NCBI GenBank assembly: GCA_024682455.1
Contig: JAIKZF010000050.1
Span: 1-35,984, forward strand
From: Ruminiclostridium sp.
Lineage (GTDB): Bacteria > Bacillota > Clostridia > Oscillospirales > Ruminococcaceae
Length of the DNA stretch: 35,984 nucleotides
Reading direction: 5' to 3'
Shown here one piece after another: positions 7,951 to 16,099 of this stretch. The notes beneath the pieces are model-generated. The model saw nothing but the letters and a program-made list of their open reading frames with translations, ran no database searches and was not told the origin of the DNA. How positions within the stretch are numbered: the first letter of the stretch is position 1; each line of letters opens with the position of its first letter. The position numbers and the translations under genes are program-made.

Positions 7951-9183
7951 ATGAAAAGAGCAGTAATAACGGGACTCGGGATACTGAGCCCGATCGGAAA
8001 CACCGTTGAGGAGTTCCGGGACAGCCTGAGGGCGGGGAAGCACGGCTTCACGCTTGAACCGTGGTTCCCGGGGCAGTCCGAGGAAACGAACGTGGTCGCG
8101 AGGGTGAAAAACTTTGAAGCGGCTCCCTACATAGACAAGAAGGAAGCCCGCCGCACCGACATGGTGACGCAGTACGCGGTGTACGCCTCGAAGAAGGCGC
8201 TTGAGGACGCTAGCACGGACTTCTCGGACATAGACCCGTACAGGCGCGGAGTGATAATAGCCTCCGGCATCGGCGGCATACAGACCACCGAGGAGCAGAT
8301 ACTCAACTACCACAACAAGGGCAACGGCAGGGTCTCGGTATTCACGATACCGATGATGATAGGGAACATGGCTCCCGGAGTCGTGGCGATAAAGACGGGC
8401 TTCAAGGGTGCCAACTACACGATAGTTTCCGCCTGCGCGTCCTCGACACACGCGATAGGCGAGGCGTTCAGGATGATAAAGCACGGCTATCTCGACTGCG
8501 CCATTGCGGGCGGCTCCGAGGCGTGCAGCATAGGGTTCGCCATGGCGGGCTTCAACAATATGCACGCCCTGACGCGCTCGACCGACCCGGACAGAGCCTC
8601 GATACCGTTTGACAAGGAGCGCTCGGGCTTTGTGCTCGGCGACGGCGCGGGCATAGTCATACTGGAGGAATACGAGCACGCGAAAGCGCGCGGCGCGAAG
8701 ATTTACGCGGAGATCGCCGGCTACGGCGCGACCTGCGACGCGTTCCACGAAACGAGCCCCGACCCGGACGGCGGCGCGGGTGCCAAGGCGATAGAGCTTG
8801 CGGTGTCCGAGGCTATGGTGCCGTTCAGCACGATCAACTACTGCAACGCTCACGGCACGTCCACAAAGCTCAACGACAGCACCGAGACCGCGGCGCTGAA
8901 AAAGGCGTTCGGCGACCACGCGTACAAAATCGCGGTGAACTCCACAAAGTCCATGACGGGACATCTTCTCGGAGCCGCGGGCGGACTTGAGACTGTGGCT
9001 GTGGCGTTACAGATGAAGGAAGGCTTCGTTCACCCGACGGTGGGTCTCACCGTTGACGACGAGGAATGTGATCTCGACTGCTGCAAGGGCGGCACAAGGG
9101 AAATGAAGATCACCGGAGCGATAAGCAATTCGCTCGGCTTTGGCGGACACAACGCTGCGCTGTGCTTCCTGCCCGTAGAATGA
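7951..9183 (+). CDS. fabF: Beta-ketoacyl-ACP synthase II
   Basis: Condenses malonyl-ACP with growing acyl-ACP. The catalytic triad is C162 (VSACASST), H301 (NAHGTST) and H338 (MTGHLLGA), with the gating motif GFGGHN near the C-terminus. The length of 410 aa from ATG 7951 is typical, and MKRAVITGLGILSPIGN is the normal N-terminus. The frame is also open from ATG 7912, overlapping the fabG stop, but those 13 extra residues are not family-like. AGGAG lies 11 nt upstream of the chosen ATG. Confidence 0.96.
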   Translation: MKRAVITGLGILSPIGNTVEEFRDSLRAGKHGFTLEPWFPGQSEETNVVARVKNFEAAPYIDKKEARRTDMVTQYAVYASKKALEDASTDFSDIDPYRRGVIIASGIGGIQTTEEQILNYHNKGNGRVSVFTIPMMIGNMAPGVVAIKTGFKGANYTIVSACASSTHAIGEAFRMIKHGYLDCAIAGGSEACSIGFAMAGFNNMHALTRSTDPDRASIPFDKERSGFVLGDGAGIVILEEYEHAKARGAKIYAEIAGYGATCDAFHETSPDPDGGAGAKAIELAVSEAMVPFSTINYCNAHGTSTKLNDSTETAALKKAFGDHAYKIAVNSTKSMTGHLLGAAGGLETVAVALQMKEGFVHPTVGLTVDDEECDLDCCKGGTREMKITGAISNSLGFGGHNAALCFLPVE

Positions 9184-9204
9184 TTATCTGAAAGGGACTT
9201 TTGT

Positions 9205-9657
9205 ATGCAGTACGAAAACGACAAGCTTATCGACGCCGCGAAGGAATACATACAGCTCATGAAAGACAGCGGGCTGGGGTATTTCCGCATAAAGAACGAC
9301 AAATTTGAGATAGAGCTGGGCGACAAGCACCCTCACTTCATGCCTCCCATGCCTCCCATGATGCCTCAGCCGGGTCAGCAGTCCGCTCAGGACTCTCCCG
9401 CTCCGCAGGAAAAGGATAAGCCCGGGAACATCGTGACCTCCCCGATAGTCGGCACGTTCTACGCTGCCCCGTCACCGGAGAAGCCCCCCTATGTGCAGGT
9501 CGGCAAGCAGGTGCACAAGGGCGACGTGCTGTTCATCATCGAGAGCATGAAGCTGATGAACGAGGTTACAAGCGACTACGACGGCGTAGTTGCCGAGATA
9601 ATGGCCGACGACGGCGAGACCGTAGAGTTCGGCGAACCGATAATGCGGATAGAATAA
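9205..9657 (+). CDS. accB: Acetyl-CoA carboxylase biotin carboxyl carrier protein
   Basis: Carries biotin between the carboxylase and transferase halves of acetyl-CoA carboxylase. The C-terminal biotinyl domain has IESMKLMNEV, with K116 as the attachment site. The middle (about residues 42-72) is a flexible linker rich in Pro, Met and Gln, and the N-terminal 40 residues resemble the usual AccB dimer segment. The length of 150 aa is normal. The stop codon overlaps the Shine-Dalgarno sequence of fabZ. No biotin ligase gene is nearby. Confidence 0.96.
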   Translation: MQYENDKLIDAAKEYIQLMKDSGLGYFRIKNDKFEIELGDKHPHFMPPMPPMMPQPGQQSAQDSPAPQEKDKPGNIVTSPIVGTFYAAPSPEKPPYVQVGKQVHKGDVLFIIESMKLMNEVTSDYDGVVAEIMADDGETVEFGEPIMRIE

Positions 9658-9669
9658 GGAGAAAGCGCT

Positions 9670-10095
9670 ATGAAAATGGACATAGAGCAGATCAAGGAGA
9701 TCATACCGCACCGTGACCCGTTCCTGCTGATAGACGAGATCGAGGAGATCGAGGTAGGACAGAGAGTGGTCGCGCTGAAGCATATCAAGGCTGACGATTT
9801 CTGGTTCAGGGGACATTTCCCGGATTACCCGGTAGTACCCGGCGTGCTGATCCTTGAAATGCTCGCGCAGGCAGGCGCCGTGGCTATGCTCGCTATGCCG
9901 GAGAATAAGGGTAAGATCGGCTTCTTCGGAGGCGTAAAGGAAGCAAAATTCCGCAGACAGGTCGTACCCGGCGATACCCTGCGCCTCGAAGTCGAGATCA
10001 TCAAGGTCAAGGGTCCCGTGGGTGTCGGCAAGGGCATAGCTACCGTCAACGGTGAAAAGGCCTGCACTGCAGAAATATCATTTGCAATAAAATAA
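9670..10095 (+). CDS. fabZ: 3-hydroxyacyl-ACP dehydratase
   Basis: Dehydrates beta-hydroxyacyl-ACP to trans-2-enoyl-ACP. It is a hot-dog fold protein of 141 aa with the catalytic H49 ([12 protein letters not shown]) and E63 (ILEMLAQAG). The start at 9670 has AAGGAG overlapping the accB stop, 8 nt upstream; an alternative ATG two codons later is also possible. Its place between accB and accC is common in Firmicutes fab operons. Confidence 0.96.
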   Translation: MKMDIEQIKEIIPHRDPFLLIDEIEEIEVGQRVVALKHIKADDFWFRGHFPDYPVVPGVLILEMLAQAGAVAMLAMPENKGKIGFFGGVKEAKFRRQVVPGDTLRLEVEIIKVKGPVGVGKGIATVNGEKACTAEISFAIK

Positions 10096-10112
10096 CATCT
10101 GTGTGAGTTTTT

Positions 10113-11456
10113 ATGATAGATAAGATACTTATTACCAACCGCGGCGAGATAGCGCTCAGAATTATCAGAGCCTGCCGCGAGCTCGGCATCGAGACCGTAG
10201 CGGTGTATTCCACCGCGGATAAAAACGCGCTCCACGCGCAGATAGCCGACAGATCGGTCTGTATCGGCGGCCCCAGAAGCACCGAAAGCTACCTCAATTC
10301 GAGAGCCATTCTCGCCGCCTGCGAGATAACCGGCGCTCAGGCTATACACCCGGGCTTCGGCTTCCTGTCAGAAAGCAGCCGCTTCGTGCGGCTCTGCAAT
10401 AAGTGCGGCATCAAGTGGATAGGCCCCGGAGCCGACGCCATGGACGCAATGGGCGATAAGGCAAACGCCAAGCTCACGATGATGAAAGCGGGAGTCCCTG
10501 TGGTCATGGGCTCCGAAGGCGTAGTCAAGGATCTTGGCGAGGCAAAGCGCATAGCCGGTGAGATAGGCTATCCCGTCCTCGTCAAGGCGAGCGCCGGCGG
10601 AGGCGGACGCGGCATCAGACGCGCCGACAGCGAGAAAGAGCTGGAGCCCGCCATGACCGCCGCAAAGCAGGAGGCTCTGCGCTTCTTCGGCAATGACGAT
10701 ATATATATAGAAAAGTTTATCGTGAACCCGCGCCATATCGAGATACAGATACTCGCGGACGAGCACGGCAATGTGATACATCTCGGCGAGCGCGACTGCT
10801 CCTGCCAGAGACGCCGTCAGAAGGTGCTCGAGGAGTCCCCGAGCCCGATTATGACCCCGGAGCTCCGGGAGAAAATGGGCGAGGCAGCCGTCAGAGCCGC
10901 AAAGGCGTGCGGCTACACGAACGCCGGAACGGTGGAGTTCCTCGTCGACAAGGACAGGAATTTCTACTTTATGGAAATGAACGCGCGTATCCAGGTCGAG
11001 CATCCCGTCACGGAAATGGCGGCGGATATCGACCTTGTGAAGCAGCAGATACTCATAGCGAGCGGTCTGCCGCTGGATATAAAGCAGGAGGACGTACGCC
11101 TGAGCGGTCACGTCATTGAGTGCCGCATAAACGCCGAGGATCCGAAGAACGGCTTCCGGCCGTCCCCGGGAAGGATAGAGTCCATACACGTGCCGGGAGG
11201 CTTCGGCATAAGGATAGACACCGCGGCTTATCAGGGCTATGAGATACCGCAGTATTACGACAATATGATAGCAAAGCTCATCGTGCGCGGCAGGGACAGA
11301 GCCGAGGCGATAACGAAGATGAAGGTTGCTCTCGGCGAGATGCTCATCGAGGGCGTACAGACCAACATAGACTATCAGCTCAGCCTGCTGCGGGACAGCG
11401 AATTCATGAAGGGTCAGTTCGACATAGGCTTCCTTGACCGCAAGGACTTTTCATAA
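10113..11456 (+). CDS. accC: Acetyl-CoA carboxylase, biotin carboxylase subunit
   Basis: Carboxylates biotin on AccB with ATP and bicarbonate. It is an ATP-grasp enzyme of 447 aa. ILITNRGEIALRI opens the biotin carboxylase N-domain, KASAGGGGRGIRR is the glycine-rich ATP lid, HIEIQILADEHGN and CSCQRRRQKVLEESP are catalytic, and MEMNARIQVEHPVTE holds the metal-binding Glu/Asn and the catalytic Arg. It is a stand-alone subunit with no fused biotinyl domain. The Shine-Dalgarno sequence is weak (GTGAG). Confidence 0.97.
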   Translation: MIDKILITNRGEIALRIIRACRELGIETVAVYSTADKNALHAQIADRSVCIGGPRSTESYLNSRAILAACEITGAQAIHPGFGFLSESSRFVRLCNKCGIKWIGPGADAMDAMGDKANAKLTMMKAGVPVVMGSEGVVKDLGEAKRIAGEIGYPVLVKASAGGGGRGIRRADSEKELEPAMTAAKQEALRFFGNDDIYIEKFIVNPRHIEIQILADEHGNVIHLGERDCSCQRRRQKVLEESPSPIMTPELREKMGEAAVRAAKACGYTNAGTVEFLVDKDRNFYFMEMNARIQVEHPVTEMAADIDLVKQQILIASGLPLDIKQEDVRLSGHVIECRINAEDPKNGFRPSPGRIESIHVPGGFGIRIDTAAYQGYEIPQYYDNMIAKLIVRGRDRAEAITKMKVALGEMLIEGVQTNIDYQLSLLRDSEFMKGQFDIGFLDRKDFS

Positions 11457-11477
11457 CGAACGGAGTGGATTATATAA

Positions 11478-12386
11478 ATGGCATTGGAGGATCTTTTCAA
11501 GGTCGTCAAGGACAGATCCAAGGCAGACGTCAAGCCGAAGGAACCAAAGGCGAAGAAGCCCGGCGCGGGCGTTGAGATACCGCAGGGGCTTCTGTTCAAG
11601 TGCCCGAGGTGCGGCTCGGTCTCGTACAGGGACGACTTCGAGCGCAACAAGTCGGTATGCGGCGCGTGCAACTACCACGCGAGGATAAGCGCGCGGACTC
11701 GTCTGGAGATGACCGCGGACAGGGATACCTTCACCGAGCTAGACGCGGGGCTCACTTCGATGAACCCGATAGACTTCCCCGGCTATGAGGCGAAGATATC
11801 GGCTCTGCGCGAGAGCTGCGGGATAAACGAGGCTGTCATCACGGGCGTGTGCCGCATACACCGCTACAATACCGTCATAGGCATCATGGACAGCAACTTC
11901 ATGATGGCGAGCATGGGCAGCGTTGTGGGCGAGAAGATAACAAGAGCGTTTGAATACGCCACCGAGCATAAGCTCCCCGTGGTGATGTTCACCGCGTCGG
12001 GCGGCGCGAGAATGCAGGAGGGCATAATCTCCCTCATGCAGATGGCGAAGACCTCGGGAGCGGTAGCAAGACACAGCGCGGCAGGACAGCTTTATGTCAC
12101 GGTAATGACGGACCCGACGACGGGCGGCGTGACCGCTTCGTTCGCGAGCCTCGGCGATATCATAATAGCCGAGCCCAAGGTGCTCATAGGCTTCGCGGGG
12201 AGACGGGTCATTCAGGATACGATAAAGCAGCAGCTCCCCGATGATTTCCAGTCCGCCGAGTTCATGCTTGAAAACGGCTTTGTGGATATGATCGTAGAGC
12301 GCAAGAATATGCGTTCCACACTTTCAAAGGTGTTCAGGACGCACAACTACACCCGCGACGGTGATTATGTGGGAGGCGGCAGATGA
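11478..12386 (+). CDS. accD: Acetyl-CoA carboxylase, carboxyltransferase beta subunit
   Basis: With AccA it transfers the carboxyl group from biotin to acetyl-CoA, giving malonyl-CoA. A four-Cys zinc ribbon lies near the N-terminus (C42, C45, C61, C64), followed by the crotonase fold with FTASGGARMQEG and DPTTGGVTASFA. The length is 302 aa. The first 35 residues are Lys-rich. The gene ends in an ATGA overlap with accA, which should couple translation of the two subunits in equal amounts. Confidence 0.97.
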   Translation: MALEDLFKVVKDRSKADVKPKEPKAKKPGAGVEIPQGLLFKCPRCGSVSYRDDFERNKSVCGACNYHARISARTRLEMTADRDTFTELDAGLTSMNPIDFPGYEAKISALRESCGINEAVITGVCRIHRYNTVIGIMDSNFMMASMGSVVGEKITRAFEYATEHKLPVVMFTASGGARMQEGIISLMQMAKTSGAVARHSAAGQLYVTVMTDPTTGGVTASFASLGDIIIAEPKVLIGFAGRRVIQDTIKQQLPDDFQSAEFMLENGFVDMIVERKNMRSTLSKVFRTHNYTRDGDYVGGGR

Positions 12387-13198
12387 TGAACGACCTTACG
12401 GCTACCGAAAGACTTGCCGTTATCCACATGAAGGGCAGACCCACGGTAAGAGACTACATACCCGCGCTGTTCGGGAACTTCCTTGAGCTCCACGGAGACA
12501 GGCATTACGGCGACGATGCCGCGATAATCGGCGGTGTCGGCACATTCCGGGACAGACCGGTCACGATAATCGCGCAGGTAAAGGGGCGCAACCTCGAGGA
12601 GAACAAGCGCTCGAATTTCTCGATGCCGCATCCCGAGGGCTACCGCAAGGCTCTGCGCCTCGCGAAGCAGGCTGAGAAATTCCACAGACCCGTTATCTGC
12701 TTCGTAGACACGCCGGGCGCGTTCTGCGGCATAGAGGCGGAGAAGCGCGGTCAGGGCGAGGCTATCGCCCGCAATCTTATGGAATTCATGACACTTAAAA
12801 CGCCGATCATCTCCATAGTGCTCGGCGAGGGCGGCAGCGGCGGAGCTCTTGCTCTAGCGGTATGCGACGAGCTGGCTATGCTGGAGAACGCGCTTTACTC
12901 GGTCATCTCGCCCCGCGGCTTTGCCTCCATACTCTGGAAGGACGCCTCCCGCGAGTCCGAGGCCGCGGAGCTTATGAAGATAACCGCCGAGGATCTTATG
13001 CGATTCGGCGTCTGCGAGCATATCATAGACGAGCCCGACGGCGGAGCGCACAACGACCCCTCGCTCATGTCGGAGAACATCTCCGACTATATCTCGGACG
13101 CGCTTACGAGGCTCTGTCCCGTCGATATCAATGTGCTTCTGGAGCGCCGCTATAAAAAATTCCGCAGGATAGGTGTTTTTGCCGAGACTGAGGACTAA
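12383..13198 (+). CDS. accA: Acetyl-CoA carboxylase, carboxyltransferase alpha subunit
   Basis: Partner of AccD in the carboxyltransferase. It is a 271-aa crotonase-fold protein, shorter at the N-terminus than the enterobacterial protein (about 320 aa) but in the range of Firmicutes. It shows FLELHGDRHYGDD, the CoA-site FVDTPGAFCGIEAE and oxyanion GEGGSGGALA, then VISPRGFASILWKD. The ATG overlaps the accD stop. It is the last gene of the fab/acc transcript before the acpP promoter. Confidence 0.96.
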   Translation: MMNDLTATERLAVIHMKGRPTVRDYIPALFGNFLELHGDRHYGDDAAIIGGVGTFRDRPVTIIAQVKGRNLEENKRSNFSMPHPEGYRKALRLAKQAEKFHRPVICFVDTPGAFCGIEAEKRGQGEAIARNLMEFMTLKTPIISIVLGEGGSGGALALAVCDELAMLENALYSVISPRGFASILWKDASRESEAAELMKITAEDLMRFGVCEHIIDEPDGGAHNDPSLMSENISDYISDALTRLCPVDINVLLERRYKKFRRIGVFAETED

Positions 13199-13274
13199 AA
13201 AATGTGCAAAGTGGCTAAAATACAGATAAATTTTTGTTCTGAATTGCTGATTTTTTAAAAAATCTAAAAAGCTA

Positions 13275-13303
13275 TTGATTTTTTGCGTAGTATCATTTAT
13301 AAT
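13275..13303 (+). promoter_or_regulatory. Promoter of acpP
   Basis: TTGATT at 13275-13280, a 17-bp spacer and TATAAT at 13298-13303, in an AT-rich 146-bp gap between accA and acpP. It gives acpP its own transcription start in addition to read-through from the operon, which fits the high demand for carrier protein. Confidence 0.8.
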
Positions 13304-13344
13304 GGTATTGCAATAAGAAATAAAACTACAAGGAGGCAGCAATT

Positions 13345-13578
13345 ATGATCTTTGATAAGGTAAAAAGCATTATCGCAGACCAGCTCGACGTGGAGGAGGA
13401 TAAGATCACCCAGAGCTCCAATATACAGGACGACCTCGGCGCTGATTCGCTTGATATTGTCGATCTTGTTATGAGCTTTGAGGACGAGTTCGATATTGAG
13501 ATACCCGACGATCAGGTCGAAAACATCAAGACTGTCGGCGACATAGTAAAATACATCGAAGAAAATACCGAAGACTGA
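13345..13578 (+). CDS. acpP: Acyl carrier protein
   Basis: Carries acyl chains on 4'-phosphopantetheine through the fatty acid cycle. It is an acidic four-helix protein of 77 aa with [14 protein letters not shown]35 is the attachment site. Helix III and the C-terminal segment ([17 protein letters not shown]) are typical. It has a full AAGGAGG ribosome binding site, its own promoter and its own terminator, so it is probably the strongest gene in the region. It sits at the 3' end of the cluster rather than next to fabH. Confidence 0.97.
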   Translation: MIFDKVKSIIADQLDVEEDKITQSSNIQDDLGADSLDIVDLVMSFEDEFDIEIPDDQVENIKTVGDIVKYIEENTED

Positions 13579-13588
13579 TAAAAACACA

Positions 13589-13617
13589 AAGTCCGCCCAT
13601 TTGGGCGGACTTTTTTG
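13589..13617 (+). terminator. Terminator after acpP
   Basis: A perfect 10-bp stem, AAGTCCGCCC (13589-13598) with GGGCGGACTT (13603-13612), loop ATTT, followed by TTTTTT. It lies 10 bases after the acpP stop and ends the fab/acc/acpP transcripts. Confidence 0.93.
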
Positions 13618-13640
13618 TTGTAACGGATAAGAGTATAAAA

Positions 13641-13828
13641 GAAGCCGCTTGCGCTCGAGAAAGCCGCTTGCGCTCGAGAAAGCCGCTTGCGCTCGAGAAA
13701 GTCGCTTGCGCTCGAGTAAGTCGCTTGCGCTCGAGTGCCTCCGGCGGCCATCCCTTTTAAAAAAGGGCTGGACCCTAAAACAAATCGCTTCGCCTTGCAG
13801 ATTCGTCAGGTAGTACGCCTTGACAAGC
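13641..13828 (+). repeat. Dispersed 3'-end repeat, copy 2 (five 19-bp units)
   Basis: This is the same element as at 3729-3927 but in the opposite orientation, starting just after the acpP terminator. Five units carry CTCGAG every 19 bp exactly (13654, 13673, 13692, 13711, 13730), with unit AAGCCGCTTGCGCTCGAGA. Then follow GCCTCCGGCGGCC, the inverted repeat core (one arm with a single mismatch) and the tail ending TTGACAAGC. The period is 19 bp here, 18 bp in copy 1 and 17-18 bp in copy 3. Confidence 0.9.
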
Positions 13829-13896
13829 AACTGCGAGGCACAGACCTGCCCATTTCTGAAAAGTAACATACGGGTTCGACGCGGGTCGGATAAAGC

Positions 13897-14526
13897 TCAT
13901 TGTATGCCGTACTTCTCTTTCAGCTTTTTGGGTATTTTCTTGTTCTTGTAATAGTAATCAAGGTCATGCTGGCTGACCTCGCGCTGTACGACGCAGGGGT
14001 TGCCGTATGCTACGACATTCGCGGGGATATCCTTTGTCACGACACTGCCCGCGCCTATGATCGTATTATCGCCTATCGTCACGCCGGGCAGTATGAGCAC
14101 GCCCGCGCCTATCCAGCAGTTATTGCCGATATGTACGGGGAAATTATACTGATAGCCCTTGCTGCGCAGTACAGGCTCTATCGGGTGTCCCGCGGACGCA
14201 ACGACCACATTCGGCGCGAACATGGTGTTATCGCCGACGTAGATATGTGTATCGTCCACGAGAGTCAGGTTGAAATTGGCATAGACCATTTTCCCGAAAT
14301 GACAATGCGCGCCTCCGAAATTGGAATGGAACGGAGGCTCGATATAGCTGCCCTCGCCTATCTCCGCGAACATCTCCTTCAGCAGAGCCACTCTCTTCGC
14401 CATTTCCGTCGGGCGGGTATTGTTATATTCGTAAAGCTTATCGAGGCACGTGATCTGATATTCGACTATTTCGCTGTCACGCGGCAAATACAGTTTCCCG
14501 GTATGAAGCTTATCCTTTTCCTTCAT
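13897..14526 (-). CDS. Sugar O-acetyltransferase (maltose/galactoside type)
   Basis: Transfers acetyl from acetyl-CoA to a sugar hydroxyl. It has 209 aa: an N-terminal helical Mac domain (about 5-60), then a left-handed beta-helix of hexapeptide repeats (about 70-180), including VHIGNNCWIGAGVLILPGVTIG. The catalytic His is H114 (ASAGHPIEP). It resembles Maa/LacA-like enzymes; the true acceptor sugar is unknown. The ATG has a strong AAGGAGG. It is a single gene between two copies of the dispersed repeat and reads toward acpP. Confidence 0.88.
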   Translation of the reverse strand: MKEKDKLHTGKLYLPRDSEIVEYQITCLDKLYEYNNTRPTEMAKRVALLKEMFAEIGEGSYIEPPFHSNFGGAHCHFGKMVYANFNLTLVDDTHIYVGDNTMFAPNVVVASAGHPIEPVLRSKGYQYNFPVHIGNNCWIGAGVLILPGVTIGDNTIIGAGSVVTKDIPANVVAYGNPCVVQREVSQHDLDYYYKNKKIPKKLKEKYGIQ

Positions 14527-14661
14527 TTCTATCCCCTCCTTGTTTCATTATAATATATTTTTTGGAATAAATCAACAGTATTTTTCATTTATTTTAAGAT
14601 TTTTTGATTATTTTTTCGCAGGCGGGTGACCGGACGGCTCTGAGCGGTTATTTATGAGAAC

Positions 14662-14692
14662 AGCCCCGGAAAGCATTAAGCTTTCCGGGGCT
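14662..14692. other. Strong hairpin without T-tract
   Basis: AGCCCCGGAAAGC (14662-14674) pairs perfectly with GCTTTCCGGGGCT (14680-14692) across the loop ATTAA. Neither strand has a T-run directly after it (plus continues CAGTCTGTC, minus GTTCTCATA), so it is not a standard terminator. It lies between the acetyltransferase start and repeat copy 3. The rest of the 360-bp gap (14527-14887) is AT-rich sequence and the repeat. Confidence 0.55.
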
Positions 14693-14750
14693 CAGTCTGT
14701 CAAAAAAAGTGCAGTTTTTGGTTTTTATTATTCTTTTACTATCAAAAGGG

Positions 14751-14882
14751 GCACTACCTACCCCCGCTGCAAGGCGAAGCGATTTGTTTTAGGGTCCAGC
14801 CCTTTTTTAAAAGGGGTGGCCGCCGGAGGCACTCGAGCGTAAGCGGCCTCTCGAGCGCAGCGGCCTCTCGAGCGCAGCGGCC
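14751..14882 (-). repeat. Dispersed 3'-end repeat, copy 3 (three units)
   Basis: Read from the GGDEF gene (minus strand), it begins 5 bases after the stop codon: three CTCGAG-containing units (14832, 14850, 14867; spacing 18 and 17), then CCTCCGGCGGCC, the inverted repeat core CCAGCCCTTTT/AAAAGGGGTGG with one mismatch, and AAGGCGAAGCG. It is the shortest array. The orientation relative to the upstream gene is the same as for copies 1 and 2. Confidence 0.88.
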
Positions 14883-14887
14883 GGAGG

Positions 14888-16078
14888 TCATTCGGCTATA
14901 TGGCTTGTGATCTTTTGGGCTTTAAGCTCCCGCTTGTTTTCATACATGAGATTATCCGCCTGCGCGTAGAGCTCATCGTAATCGTAGCTTCCGCTCCCGT
15001 AGCCGAGCCCGCACGCTATAGAACAGAACAGCTTCATGTCCTCCTCATTCAGCTTGTCAAGAGCGAGCTTCCATTTTCTGCGGATCTCATTCGCTTCATC
15101 AAGGGTAACATTCACCGCGACCATAACATATTCATCGCCGCCCATTCTGAACCCGAAAACATTATCCGACACGACTTCCGCTATGCTCTTTGCAGCCTTG
15201 ATGATAAGCGCGTCGCCGTATTCGTGGCCGTAATTGTCGTTTATATGCTTAAGATTGTTGACATCGAAATTAAATACCGCGATGGAGCTCGGGCTTCCGA
15301 AATTCTCCTTTTTGAGCGCCATGTATTTTCCTTTGTTATACAGACCTGTCAGTTTGTCATGCTCGCTTTCATGGACTATCTGTTCCCGCAGTATGCTGTT
15401 CTCGATAAACAGTCTTATAACATTGTGCACCGACGCCTCCATAGGGTCTTCGGCAATGCGGTTATTTCCCTGCTTTATCAGGACTGCACATTCATGCCCC
15501 TGTATGGTCGTATTCAGGATACAGAAAAAACCTTCCGCTTCCTTGCCGCGCGCCAGCGAGAAGAACCGCTCATACCCGTCCGTATTTCCGACCTCGACTC
15601 TGACGAGTTCATCAGTATATGTCGAGCGTATGACCTTGTCCTTGTCCTTTATGAACATCACGACTTCTTCCGAGCCGCAGTAATCCGCAAGACCCGGCAG
15701 AAATGTGTCATAGGACATGGAGAGCTTTTTCATTATGCTCGACTGGAATCTGGACATATTCGTTACGCTGTTCGTATAGCAGGATACCTCGTGTATCAGC
15801 ATGGCGTATTCGCTAATATCCGTTATATGATAGCCGTAAAATGTCTCGTCTCCGCATTGGATAACGGTTTTTCTGACATTTACATATATCTCGTTATTCT
15901 TATCGAGGACCTCCTGTTCATCGAAGTTTTCGGAGATCTTATTTATCTTATCGAGCAGCATCCCGAGATCGTACTCGGTTTTCGGGCTCTGATAGAGGAG
16001 CCTGCCCTCCGTGTCGGTTATGAATATGTTTTTTTCTTCGGCTTCACGGTATTTTTTCAGTACTTCGCTTATATCCAT
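14888..16078 (-). CDS. Soluble diguanylate cyclase (GGDEY active site)
   Basis: Makes cyclic di-GMP from two GTP. The C-terminal GGDEF domain (about 235-390) is well preserved: D241KLTGLYNK, FDVNNLKHINDNYGHEYGD for Mg/GTP, and the active-site loop GGDEY at 313-317, where Tyr replaces the usual Phe. No RxxD inhibitory site is present at the expected place (304-307 reads SDNV). The N-terminal 230 residues have no membrane segment and look like a small PAS-type sensor (ITDTEGRLLYQ) followed by a GAF-like region. It is the last gene of the five-gene operon, 21 bases after the zinc-ribbon gene, with AAAGGA before the ATG. Confidence 0.88.
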   Translation of the reverse strand: MDISEVLKKYREAEEKNIFITDTEGRLLYQSPKTEYDLGMLLDKINKISENFDEQEVLDKNNEIYVNVRKTVIQCGDETFYGYHITDISEYAMLIHEVSCYTNSVTNMSRFQSSIMKKLSMSYDTFLPGLADYCGSEEVVMFIKDKDKVIRSTYTDELVRVEVGNTDGYERFFSLARGKEAEGFFCILNTTIQGHECAVLIKQGNNRIAEDPMEASVHNVIRLFIENSILREQIVHESEHDKLTGLYNKGKYMALKKENFGSPSSIAVFNFDVNNLKHINDNYGHEYGDALIIKAAKSIAEVVSDNVFGFRMGGDEYVMVAVNVTLDEANEIRRKWKLALDKLNEEDMKLFCSIACGLGYGSGSYDYDELYAQADNLMYENKRELKAQKITSHIAE

Positions 16079-16099
16079 ACATTCTGTCCTTTCAGCGGA

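Noticed and set aside
14662-14692. Terminator between the acetyltransferase and GGDEF genes
   Set aside because: The stem is strong but no T-tract follows on either strand, so I list it only as a hairpin.
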